A stretch of DNA of 6,940 nucleotides from Bacteroidales bacterium. Lineage in GTDB: Bacteria; Bacteroidota; Bacteroidia; Bacteroidales; UBA12077. The position numbers were made by a program, and so were the translations under genes. How positions within the stretch are numbered: position 1 is the stretch's first letter; every line of letters starts with the position of its first letter. Location of the stretch: assembly GCA_030156305.1 (NCBI GenBank), contig JASGMZ010000172.1:1-6940 (forward strand). Direction: 5' to 3'. Below are positions 1-5,638 of the stretch, piece after piece. A model generated the notes under the pieces. It worked only from the letters and a program-made list of their open reading frames with translations. It was not told where the DNA came from and made no database searches.

Positions 1-99
1 GGCAGGAAATGAAGCAATCTCTTGATATTAAAACAGATTGCTTCGTCGTTCCTCCTCGCAATGACATGGTAAAAAGTTCAGTTTATAACCATTTGTAGT
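1..99. repeat. Direct repeat copy 1, palindromic intergenic element (truncated by window edge)
   Basis: This stretch matches 426-524 at 98 of 99 positions; the only difference is G48 versus A473. It contains a perfect 10-bp inverted repeat, GAAGCAATCT (11-20) with AGATTGCTTC (35-44), and the right outer arm TCGCAATGAC (56-65) of a larger palindrome whose left arm lies outside the window here. From memory, palindromes built from GTCATTGCGA and GAAGCAATCT arms are scattered between genes in many unrelated bacteria. I see no coding capacity. The copies being almost identical implies recent duplication or gene conversion. Confidence 0.85.
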
Positions 100-120
100 T
101 TAGCAGCAATTTATTGCAGA

Positions 121-200
121 AATCAGCGGATGACTTGTCTGCAAATAACAACGAATATATATGACAGCAGGGAATTTGATTCTATAGTCATCCGCTGATT
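121..200. repeat. 14-bp perfect inverted repeat with 52-nt spacer
   Basis: AATCAGCGGATGAC (121-134) is exactly complementary to GTCATCCGCTGATT (187-200). Both arms carry the ATCCGCTGATT core, which I recall as a frequent intergenic motif in Bacteroidota genomes, but I could not check this. The spacer has no open frame. It could form a long hairpin in RNA, or it could be the ends of a very small non-autonomous mobile element; no flanking target-site duplication is evident by eye. Confidence 0.75.
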
Positions 201-234
201 ATGCTAAAACAAAAATACCAGTGATTTGAATTAC

Positions 235-263
235 CCGCCAAGCCGCTTTGAGCGGCTAGGCGG
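235..263. repeat. GC-rich hairpin in intergenic repeat block
   Basis: The stem is CCGCC (235-239) plus AGCCGCT (241-247) pairing with AGCGGCT (251-257) plus GGCGG (259-263), with one A-A mismatch (240/258) and a TTG loop. It stands out from the AT-rich surroundings. A second, weaker hairpin follows at 277-308: TTTCC and GCAGCA pair with TGTTGC and GGAAA, with one wobble pair and an AG bulge. There is no T-run typical of a terminator, so I treat these as parts of the intergenic repeat block and not as transcription stops. Confidence 0.6.
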
Positions 264-397
264 ATTAATCCTCTACTTTCCGCAGCAGAAAAGGTTGTTG
301 CAGGGAAATGATGTCAATTATTTAGCACACAAGAATATGCGCTGTACTTTTGTTATATACTGTGAGCGGGCATAATCTGAGCTTTTATTTCTTAATC

Positions 398-524
398 GTC
401 ATTGCGAATGCCGTGCCTGCCGGCAGGCAGGAAATGAAGCAATCTCTTGATATTAAAACAGATTGCTTCGTCATTCCTCCTCGCAATGACATGGTAAAAA
501 GTTCAGTTTATAACCATTTGTAGT
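398..524. repeat. Direct repeat copy 2 with complete nested palindromic element
   Basis: Positions 426-524 repeat 1-99 almost perfectly. Here the whole palindrome is present. The outer arms are GTCATTGCGA (398-407) and TCGCAATGAC (481-490). The inner arms are GAAGCAATCT (436-445) and AGATTGCTTC (460-469). Inserted in the left half is a perfect 16-bp palindrome, TGCCTGCCGGCAGGCA (414-429). Such a unit would fold into a branched hairpin with a side stem on the left arm. The repeat continues about 34 nt past the outer arm (491-524), so the duplicated unit is larger than the palindrome. No transposase gene is present in the window. Confidence 0.85.
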
Positions 525-540
525 ATATAGTGGCTATAAG

Positions 541-720
541 AAAACGTCAATAACTGCGTTACGCTCGCATTGGCAACCAGTCATTTACGTCAGTAAACTC
601 CTGGCTGCCAATTCTTCGCAAGCACTAGGTAGGTTGTCAGTAAACCACCAACATCACGAAGCGTTCTCATTAACGTAGTGAGTAAACCCCCGTATGGCTT
701 GCAAAATAATGTTAACCGTT
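541..720. repeat. Structured intergenic block with a thrice-repeated motif
   Basis: This block is visibly richer in GC than the flanking genes and has no credible open frame. The motif GTSAGTAAAC occurs three times in direct orientation (589-598, 636-645, 678-687), spaced 47 and 42 nt apart. An inverted repeat pairs 569-580 (ATTGGCAACCAG) with 601-612 at 11 of 12 positions. A short hairpin has CTCATTA (666-672), loop ACG, and TAGTGAG (676-682), with one wobble. The block lies directly downstream of the minus-strand exported-protein gene, so it would be transcribed as its 3' untranslated region unless transcription stops first. Its nature is unknown; a dispersed Bacteroidota intergenic repeat is my best guess. 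Confidence 0.5.
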
Positions 721-730
721 GTACATGATT

Positions 731-1540
731 TTAATACTTTCTAAGATTTTCTAAGATATTTTTCAAAGTGTCAACCTGAAACATTAAAACATTCCCTTGA
801 ATATCTTCGCCAAAAATGTCATTTATATTTTCTCTTGAAGCTTGATTAAAACCAAAAACACAAACATATTTTGATTCATAATCAAAACCTGCTTGTTTTA
901 ATTCTGATTCTGTCATTTTTGTAATTCTACTGTCAATAAAGAAAGGAATATATTCTTCATTTTGAATAAAACACATTTTTTCAAGTGCATATTGTAATGG
1001 ATCTTCCTTAAATGAGGTTTTTGTGTATCCACAAGAAGGAATCTTTATTATTCTATTTTTAACATTATCAAAGCTTTGAACCTGTCCTTTGGGTTGATTA
1101 TAACTTACATAAAATATTCCTGTATAATCAACAGGCAGGACAAATTTGTCAGTTTGTAAATTAATTAAAGTATCAGGAAGTGATTTAACCTTATTTCTTC
1201 GGGTTAGTAATATAATTTCATCAATGTGATTCTTTAATGGCCCATATTTGCTTTTGTAAGTATATAAAACTAAAGTATCATTATAATAGGTATATATATA
1301 ATCAATGAAAAGATTGTTTTCAAAAAATACTCTTATCGTATCATTATGAACAAAAGAATAGGTTCCTTCGATTAATAACTTATTTCCAACTTGCAATTGA
1401 AAAATATTTTCTCTGGAAAAAGTAAACTTGCTTAAATCATAATAATACCATTCACCTAAAATTTTACTTTCATTTTCAGATTGAGAAAAACAATTCAAAC
1501 CGAATAAAGCAAAGAAAATAACCAAATATAAACGCCTCAT
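731..1540 (-). CDS. Exported protein of unknown function with a lipocalin-like N-terminal half
   Basis: I do not recognise the family. The protein has 269 residues from the ATG at 1538-1540. An in-frame TTG two codons upstream (1544-1546) would give 271, but ATG is preferred because it leaves a normal signal peptide with an MRR start. Residues 1-20 are a Sec signal peptide ending Cys-Phe-Ser-Gln; the preceding Gly-Leu-Asn makes a poor lipobox, so signal peptidase I cleavage and a periplasmic or secreted location are more likely than lipidation. Residues 28-96 (LGEWYYYDL, GTYSF, YNDTLVLY) have the alternating strand pattern of lipocalin-like or META-like single-domain proteins, starting with the Gly-x-Trp typical of such barrels. 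The remainder (about 105-269) shows no motif I can name. It is the last gene of a minus-strand run, separated from the restriction genes by about 340 nt and preceded by direct repeat copy A, and probably has its own promoter. Confidence 0.8.
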   Translation of the reverse strand: MRRLYLVIFFALFGLNCFSQSENESKILGEWYYYDLSKFTFSRENIFQLQVGNKLLIEGTYSFVHNDTIRVFFENNLFIDYIYTYYNDTLVLYTYKSKYGPLKNHIDEIILLTRRNKVKSLPDTLINLQTDKFVLPVDYTGIFYVSYNQPKGQVQSFDNVKNRIIKIPSCGYTKTSFKEDPLQYALEKMCFIQNEEYIPFFIDSRITKMTESELKQAGFDYESKYVCVFGFNQASRENINDIFGEDIQGNVLMFQVDTLKNILENLRKY

Positions 1541-1594
1541 TTTCAAATAAAAATGTATTACTGCTAATTAAATTTTTCTAATACCTATTTGTAC

Positions 1595-1657
1595 CAAAAG
1601 CCCAATTTAAATCTTAAAATTAGTAAATATATGTTAAAAATATCGCTTCCTTAAATC
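1595..1657. repeat. Direct repeat copy A flanking the restriction-modification genes
   Basis: The first 36 nt (1595-1630) are identical to 3713-3748. The remaining 27 nt align to 3749-3776 with five substitutions and one gap, giving about 91% identity overall. Both copies have the same orientation and lie on either side of the endonuclease-methyltransferase pair. Beyond 1657 similarity to copy B stops abruptly. In copy A the high-numbered end runs into the 3' end of a small open frame (1634-1798). The short hairpin formed beside copy B (3707-3723) is not conserved here, which argues against the repeat simply being a shared terminator. Confidence 0.8.
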
Positions 1658-1798
1658 TTTGCTCCTGCCTATGTAAAGTGTAGTTTTTTCATCTCTTAAA
1701 TTTTTTTTAATTAAAAACTCTAATTTAGAAAAAACTCGTTTTACACACTTTTTGGGAACAGTATCTCGGATGTAGTTCTTTAGTGTTTTATTATGCAT
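1634..1798 (-). pseudogene. 54-codon ORF, probable truncated GIY-YIG nuclease remnant
   Basis: An open frame runs from ATG (1796-1798) to TAA (1634-1636), and an in-frame TAA at 1811-1813 prevents further 5' extension except to a TTG at 1799-1801. It encodes 54 residues, rich in Lys and Arg. Residues 42-52 read LYIGRSKDLRK, followed by Arg. This resembles the second half of the GIY-YIG nuclease core (YIG, two or three residues, then a DLxxR helix that supplies the catalytic Arg). The preceding LEFLI could be a degenerate version of the GIY strand. The protein stops right after this Arg, whereas GIY-YIG domains normally continue for 40 residues or more and need a downstream Glu, so it cannot be an intact enzyme. 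Its last seven codons (Asp to Phe) lie inside repeat copy A, so truncation probably happened at that junction. It might instead be an unrelated small basic protein. Its position next to the endonuclease suggests debris of another nuclease gene. Confidence 0.4.
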
Positions 1799-1836
1799 CA
1801 ATTGAGTTCTTTACTAAAAAAAATATTTTGTTAAAA

Positions 1837-1888
1837 AATCACAAAAATCCCGCATGTAGGCTGATCCATAGTTATAAGTTACAGCCCT
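1837..1888 (-). terminator. Possible terminator of the restriction-modification operon
   Basis: Immediately after the endonuclease stop codon, reading on the minus strand, AGGGCTG (1888-1882) can pair with CAGCCT (1863-1858) with one bulged base, leaving an 18-nt loop. T-rich tracts follow about 12 nt further on (1837-1851). The stem is short and the T-run is not adjacent, so an intrinsic terminator is plausible but weak. Confidence 0.3.
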
Positions 1889-1889
1889 T

Positions 1890-2504
1890 TTAAGGTTCAA
1901 TTCCTAATATTAGAAGCGGAACAGGAGGATTATTTCTTCCATGCCTTAAAACATTATAAACTTCTCCTTCATAATATGCTACCCCACTTGACATTTGACA
2001 TTGCATTTTCTTTGTTGGTAAGACTTCAACCCCTAAATTTATTACACCACCAGAATAAAACAATAAATGTTTTACAAATAAGTCAAAAGCTACAAAAGCA
2101 TATTTGCCAAACTGAACTTCAATAGCTATTTGGTCTTTTACAAAGTCAGTTTGTTTATAAGATTTTATTGGTTCCTTAATTCCTTTTTTGATTAAAAATT
2201 CCTTTTGTTCTTTATATGGGAGATTTACTATTTGCTCCAAGTATTTCTGATTTGTAGTAATATAATATTGATATCTGCCTTCATTCCAGTCCAATTTGTT
2301 AAAAGATTCTGTAAATGCTTTATTTAAATCTACAGGACTATACAGCAATCGGCCTTTCATAGTTTTTTCTTTACTTTCTTTGGTCAAAAATTTGCTTGCA
2401 TCAATACTCCCAATTACTTTTTTAATTTCAGTATAAAGTTTTTTATGATGAACAAGTAAATATTCTTCTCCATTTAGGTGCGAATATTTTTGAGAAATTT
2501 TCAT
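1890..2504 (-). CDS. Type II restriction endonuclease, BglII/BstYI family
   Basis: This is the cleaving half of a type II restriction-modification system; it would cut unmethylated DNA inside the cell. The 204-residue length fits BstYI (about 203) and BglII (about 223). The key feature is Asp120, then Glu129-Val130-Gln131. BglII uses Asp84, Glu93 and Gln95, an unusual Glu-x-Gln instead of the common Glu-x-Lys, with the same nine-residue spacing between Asp and Glu. The surrounding block (QFGKYAFVAFDLFVKH, residues 131-146) and the C-terminal MSSGVAYYEGE (171-181) and VPLLILGI (195-202) agree with what I recall of this family. From homology, the target may be AGATCT or RGATCY, but specificity cannot be read from the sequence. 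The ATG at 2502-2504 lies one base after the methyltransferase TAA (TAATATG), so translation is probably coupled and the methylase is made first. The frame looks intact and the active-site residues are present, so activity is expected. Confidence 0.85.
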   Translation of the reverse strand: MKISQKYSHLNGEEYLLVHHKKLYTEIKKVIGSIDASKFLTKESKEKTMKGRLLYSPVDLNKAFTESFNKLDWNEGRYQYYITTNQKYLEQIVNLPYKEQKEFLIKKGIKEPIKSYKQTDFVKDQIAIEVQFGKYAFVAFDLFVKHLLFYSGGVINLGVEVLPTKKMQCQMSSGVAYYEGEVYNVLRHGRNNPPVPLLILGIEP

Positions 2505-2505
2505 A

Positions 2506-3471
2506 TTATTTCGTAAAATTTAGTTTATATCCATTAATTTTATCCCATTCTTTTGGAACCTGAGCAAGTTTATCTGTTGATTTTGGTTGATGAATTGGCT
2601 TATTTATTGGCCTCTTTTTTAAATTTCCTTCTTTTAGGTCTTTTATTCTTTGTTTAGCAATTTCAATATATTTTTGTTCTTTTTCAATTGCAACTGTATT
2701 TCTATTATTTATAATTGATGCAAGTAGGGTAGAACCAACTCCTGCATAAGGATCCAGTATCCAACTGTCCTTATTTGTTAAAGCTAAAATACAACGCTCA
2801 ACTAACTCAATGGGATATTGACATGGATGTTCTGTTTTCTCGGGATGATTTGATTTAACATTCGGAATATTCCATAACTCCTGTTCCCAATCTCTTATAA
2901 CTATTTCCCAAATGTCAGTAGGATTTTTTCCTTTTGGATTACCAGATAATTTACCTTTATTAGGGCCTTTAAAATGTTTTTTACCAGGATATTTTGAAGG
3001 AATTCTTACATCGTCAAGGTTGAAAATATAATCATCTGACTTTGTAAACCATAAAATTGTCTCATACCTACCAGAAAATCTTTTTGAAGCATGTAATCCA
3101 TGGCCAAAATGCCAAACAATTCTATTTCGTAGTTTTAATCCGTATTTTTTAAAAATTTGATAATAAAAAATATCAAGAGGAAATATTTCTCCTTTTTCTA
3201 CATAATTTCCTACTTGCCAACAAATACTGCCTTTTTTTGATAAAACCCGAATTAATTGCTTTATTACTTCTTCTTGAGTTTCAAGATACTTTTCTATAGA
3301 TACCTTGGTTTCATATTCTTTTCCAATATTATATGGAGGTGAAGTGATTATAAGGTCAAACTTATTATCTTCAATAGTTTTAAGATGAGCAAGAGTATCT
3401 CCTTGAACTATTTTATATTCTGACTGATACAATTCCTTAATAAACTCTTCTATTGGCTCTTCAACTTTCAC
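2506..3471 (-). CDS. Type II DNA methyltransferase, beta class, probably N4-cytosine
   Basis: This is the protective half of the restriction-modification pair; it uses S-adenosylmethionine to methylate the sites cut by the downstream endonuclease. In 321 residues the catalytic motif IV (TSPPYNIG, 43-50) comes before a motif VIII-like stretch (GRYETILWFTK, 134-144), a motif X-like block (HPCQYP, 215-220) and the cofactor-binding motif I (ILDPYAGVGST, 238-248). Motif II follows at AIEKE (261-265). This order defines the beta class. Ser-Pro-Pro-Tyr, not Asp-Pro-Pro-Tyr, favours N4-cytosine over N6-adenine; as I recall, the methylases paired with BglII-type enzymes are also N4-cytosine, so the two genes fit. 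The variable stretch about 150-210 probably contains the target-recognition region. The start is a GTG (3469-3471); no ATG lies near the conserved beginning at residue 20, and a stop (3487-3489) closes the frame upstream. No clear Shine-Dalgarno sequence is seen, so expression may be kept low. Confidence 0.9.
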   Translation of the reverse strand: MKVEEPIEEFIKELYQSEYKIVQGDTLAHLKTIEDNKFDLIITSPPYNIGKEYETKVSIEKYLETQEEVIKQLIRVLSKKGSICWQVGNYVEKGEIFPLDIFYYQIFKKYGLKLRNRIVWHFGHGLHASKRFSGRYETILWFTKSDDYIFNLDDVRIPSKYPGKKHFKGPNKGKLSGNPKGKNPTDIWEIVIRDWEQELWNIPNVKSNHPEKTEHPCQYPIELVERCILALTNKDSWILDPYAGVGSTLLASIINNRNTVAIEKEQKYIEIAKQRIKDLKEGNLKKRPINKPIHQPKSTDKLAQVPKEWDKINGYKLNFTK

Positions 3472-3504
3472 ACGAATATATTTTAGTTAATTAATTGGCC
3501 TTGT

Positions 3505-3560
3505 GGAACATCCATGTTATATTCATTCCTTTTTTGTGAACTTCAGTGCATGGATGTTTC
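3505..3560. promoter_or_regulatory. 12-bp inverted repeat in the methyltransferase leader
   Basis: GGAACATCCATG (3505-3516) pairs with CATGGATGTTTC (3549-3560) over 12 positions with one G-T wobble; the inner ten (AACATCCATG / CATGGATGTT) are perfect. The spacer is 32 nt. It begins 34 nt upstream of the methyltransferase GTG. It could be a paired operator site (perhaps bound by the methylase itself, since no controller gene is seen) or a leader hairpin. A terminator is unlikely because no adjacent T-run follows the stem in the minus direction. The rest of the roughly 300-nt gap between the methyltransferase and arfB (3472-3769) holds this repeat, a possible promoter box and direct repeat copy B, and no supported gene. 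Confidence 0.5.
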
Positions 3561-3579
3561 ATCTGTTAATATTTTAGAT

Positions 3580-3587
3580 CAAAAATA
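3580..3587 (-). promoter_or_regulatory. Candidate -7 box for the restriction-modification operon
   Basis: On the minus strand this reads TATTTTTG, a full match to the Bacteroidota -7 consensus TAnnTTTG. Transcription would start about 100 nt upstream of the methyltransferase and include the inverted repeat in its leader. The usual TTG -33 element is not at the expected distance (the nearest is 26 nt away), and such boxes arise easily in AT-rich DNA, so this is a weak call. Confidence 0.3.
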
Positions 3588-3712
3588 CAAAAATGATAAC
3601 TATAAAAATATATCAAGCAAAGACTCTTTTTCAAGTTTTTATAAACAATCCGGTTTCCTGTGGTAAAAAGGGCTACTACATAAAACTATATTGTATAATT
3701 ATACCTTTGGCT

Positions 3713-3776
3713 CAAAAGCCCAATTTAAATCTTAAAATTAGTAAATATTTGCTAAAAAATACTGCTTCTTTAAATC
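3713..3776. repeat. Direct repeat copy B at the arfB 3' end
   Basis: This is the partner of the repeat at 1595-1657: identical over 3713-3748 and then diverged with five substitutions and one extra base. Its outer boundary falls on the last codon and stop of arfB (3770-3775). A small bulged hairpin (TTGGCT at 3707-3712 with AGCCCAA at 3717-3723) overlaps its inner edge; it might act in ending arfB transcription but has no T-run after it. The two copies enclose about 2.06 kb containing the endonuclease and methyltransferase. Confidence 0.8.
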
Positions 3777-4168
3777 CCCTTTCTTAATTGTTTCTTTTCC
3801 GACTGCACTTTTTTCTCTTTCAATCTTTTTTCTTTGGAAGCGCGGGTAGGTTTGGTTTTTTTACGCTTTTTAGGTTTTTTCAGTGCTTGCTCAAGTAAAT
3901 CAAAAAACAGTTCAATTGCCTTATTTTTATTTCTCAATTGAGTACGCTCTGTATCAGAAGTAATGATCAAAATGCCTTCGTTGGAAATTCTGTTTTTTAA
4001 CTTTTTAAAAATCCTGGCTTTTTCATCCCCGGTTAAAAATTCAGAATGAGCGATATCAAATCGTAGTTCAACTTTAGTGGAGACTTTATTCACATTTTGC
4101 CCTCCACTCCCACTGCTACGAACGGCTTTAAAAACTAATTCATTAGGAATTAAATCTCTAAGAATCAT
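3770..4168 (-). CDS. arfB: Peptidyl-tRNA hydrolase ArfB (ribosome rescue)
   Basis: ArfB (YaeJ) releases nascent chains from ribosomes stalled at the end of a truncated mRNA: its catalytic GGQ domain hydrolyses peptidyl-tRNA while a basic C-terminal tail occupies the empty mRNA channel. The 132 residues (E. coli ArfB has 140) show both parts. SSGSGGQNVNKVSTKVEL (18-35) contains Gly22-Gly23-Gln24, and the tail from about 96 to 132 is dominated by Lys and Arg, with KPTRASKEKRLKEKK typical of the family. The absence of a codon-recognition domain separates it from release factors RF1 and RF2. The ATG at 4166-4168 gives the usual short N-terminus (MILRDLIPNEL). It is divergent from the metallophosphoesterase gene, with 128 nt between the starts. 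Its stop codon lies inside direct repeat copy B, so anything that inserted here did so just beyond the coding sequence and left the gene intact. Confidence 0.93.
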   Translation of the reverse strand: MILRDLIPNELVFKAVRSSGSGGQNVNKVSTKVELRFDIAHSEFLTGDEKARIFKKLKNRISNEGILIITSDTERTQLRNKNKAIELFFDLLEQALKKPKKRKKTKPTRASKEKRLKEKKVQSEKKQLRKGI

Positions 4169-4230
4169 TAAACAATAATAAAAAATTTATGTTTTATTAA
4201 CAAATAAAATCCAAACATCAATTAAAAATA

Positions 4231-4238
4231 TAATTTTG
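4231..4238 (+). promoter_or_regulatory. Predicted -7 promoter box of the metallophosphoesterase gene
   Basis: TAATTTTG followed by CA matches the Bacteroidota -7 consensus TAnnTTTG in full and is placed 58 nt upstream of the start codon, giving a leader of about 50 nt. No clear TTG -33 element is seen at 17-23 nt upstream, so this rests on the -7 box and position. A purine-rich GAAAG (4286-4290) six bases before the ATG may serve as ribosome-binding site. Confidence 0.45.
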
Positions 4239-4296
4239 CAAAAAAAATATTCTTTTTAAATAATTAATTTTATTGAAAGGTAGATGAAAGAAAAAA

Positions 4297-5568
4297 ATGA
4301 AAGAAAAATTTATTATGATAATCCTCTTTGTCCTTGTATTTATCCTTGTTGTTGATTTATACTCATTCAAAGGCATAAAACTTCTTGTATCCGGAATTGA
4401 GAATAATATTATAAAATATGGAATCTATATTTTTTACTGGCTTATTCCCCTTTTGTTATTGTTCTTTTTAGTTTATTTCAGAGCTTTAGCCCCTTATGAA
4501 AGAGATCCGGCAATATTCAAAAACTTTTCCCTCCTTGGCGGATTTTTTATTCTTTTCTATGTCCCCAAGCTGGTATTTATTATTTTTCATCTTGCCGATG
4601 ATATTATGCATATCGGTAAATTATTGGTACATAAAATTTCCTCTTATGGCAATATTCCTGTTTCGGGGGATGTACCAGCAATATCGAGAGCAAAATTTTT
4701 AACCCAGATAGGCATTATTACAGCAGCGATTCCTTTTGCCTCTATTTTATATGGAATGGCTAAAGGGCGTTTTAATTTCAGAATTTCTCATGAAAAGTTA
4801 TCCTTTAAAAACCTACCCGCATCTTTTGATGGTTTTAAAATTATTCAGATATCTGATATCCATATTGGAAGTTTTTATGGCCATGAGGGGCAGGTAAAAA
4901 AAGCTGTAGAACTTATTAATGAACAAAATCCTGATATGATATTATTTACCGGTGACCTGGTAAATAATTTTGCAGAGGAGCTAAACGGCTGGGTTTCCAT
5001 ATTAAAAAAAATGCACGCTAAGTACGGAATGTATTCAATCCTGGGAAATCATGATTATGGTGATTATTATGACTGGAAAGATGAAGATGAGAAGATGAAT
5101 AATCTGGAACGCATAAAACAAGCACACCGGGATATTGGGTTTAAACTACTTTTAAATGAAAGCAGCGAAATAGAAGTAAACCAGGAAAAATTTACTTTAA
5201 TTGGAATTGAAAATTGGGGGTTGCCTCCTTTTCCACAATATGGTGATTTAAAATTGGCCATGAATGGAGTAGAAAAATCCGGTTTCAAACTATTAATGTC
5301 GCATGACCCATCGCATTGGGATGCCGAAGTGATTAAAGATACAACGATTGATTTAACGCTTTCGGGGCATACCCATGGAATGCAATTTGGAATTAATATT
5401 GGTAACAAACAGTGGAGTCCCGTTAAATATAAATATCCACGATGGGCAGGTTTGTACCGGGAAAATAATCAATATTTATATGTTAACCGTGGTTTTGGAT
5501 ATCTCGGTTTCCCCGGACGTGTAGGTATGCCTCCGGAGATTACGGTTATTGAGTTAAAAAGTGCCTGA
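4297..5568 (+). CDS. Membrane-anchored calcineurin-like metallophosphoesterase (YkuE/YaeI type)
   Basis: This is a binuclear-metal phosphoesterase attached to the inner membrane; the substrate is unknown, though relatives act on phosphodiesters and some are linked to lipid or envelope metabolism. In 423 residues, hydrophobic segments lie at about 5-20, 42-62, 78-100 and 134-154. The last follows SRAKFL (130-135), at the place where relatives carry a twin-arginine-like SRRKFL; here only one Arg remains. The catalytic domain (about 175-420) has all the metal-ligand motifs: SDIHIG with Asp187 and His189, GD at 219-220, GNHD (250-253), MSHDPSHWD with His336, and SGHTHG with His358 and His360. The ATG at 4297-4299 is chosen because it begins the first hydrophobic helix; an upstream ATG at 4284 is in another frame and stops after 24 codons. 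The gene is monocistronic, ends 70 nt before the convergent lipoprotein gene, and shares a hairpin with it. Confidence 0.88.
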   Translation: MKEKFIMIILFVLVFILVVDLYSFKGIKLLVSGIENNIIKYGIYIFYWLIPLLLLFFLVYFRALAPYERDPAIFKNFSLLGGFFILFYVPKLVFIIFHLADDIMHIGKLLVHKISSYGNIPVSGDVPAISRAKFLTQIGIITAAIPFASILYGMAKGRFNFRISHEKLSFKNLPASFDGFKIIQISDIHIGSFYGHEGQVKKAVELINEQNPDMILFTGDLVNNFAEELNGWVSILKKMHAKYGMYSILGNHDYGDYYDWKDEDEKMNNLERIKQAHRDIGFKLLLNESSEIEVNQEKFTLIGIENWGLPPFPQYGDLKLAMNGVEKSGFKLLMSHDPSHWDAEVIKDTTIDLTLSGHTHGMQFGINIGNKQWSPVKYKYPRWAGLYRENNQYLYVNRGFGYLGFPGRVGMPPEITVIELKSA

Positions 5569-5577
5569 CAATTTATT

Positions 5578-5613
5578 AACAAGGGCTATAACATAAATGC
5601 TACAGCCCTTGTT
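5578..5613. terminator. Bidirectional hairpin terminator between convergent genes
   Basis: AACAAGGGCT (5578-5587) and AGCCCTTGTT (5604-5613) form a perfect 10-bp stem with a 16-nt loop. It begins 10 nt after the metallophosphoesterase stop and is followed on the plus strand by TTATATAG, and on the minus strand by AATAAATTG. The T-runs are short, but the position midway between two converging genes fits a shared terminator. Confidence 0.75.
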
Positions 5614-5638
5614 TTATATAGCTTTTAGTGTTAATTTA

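Noticed and set aside
1..524. CRISPR array
   Set aside because: There are only two copies, 425 bp apart, with 99-bp internally palindromic units and no cas genes.
541..720. Integron attC recombination site
   Set aside because: The core-site triplets flanked by the expected purine and pyrimidine pattern (GTTRRRY and RYYYAAC) are not found in proper pairing, and there is no integrase gene in the window.
3707..3723. Intrinsic terminator of arfB
   Set aside because: The stem is six pairs with a bulge, and no T-run follows on the minus strand; the partner repeat copy does not conserve the stem.
3593..3787. 64-codon plus-strand open frame between the methyltransferase and arfB
   Set aside because: It covers repeat copy B and the arfB 3' end antisense, has no recognisable motif or ribosome site, and its composition simply reflects AT-rich DNA.
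4284..4358. Upstream ATG before the metallophosphoesterase as an alternative start or leader peptide
   Set aside because: It is out of frame with the gene and stops after 24 codons; nothing in the peptide suggests an attenuator.
4496..4702. 68-codon plus-strand frame overlapping the metallophosphoesterase gene
   Set aside because: It is in another frame within the membrane-segment region of that gene, with no independent signal.
5067..5408. 113-codon minus-strand frame inside the metallophosphoesterase gene
   Set aside because: It is antisense to the conserved catalytic domain (including GNHD and GHTH codons) and is a shadow of that gene.
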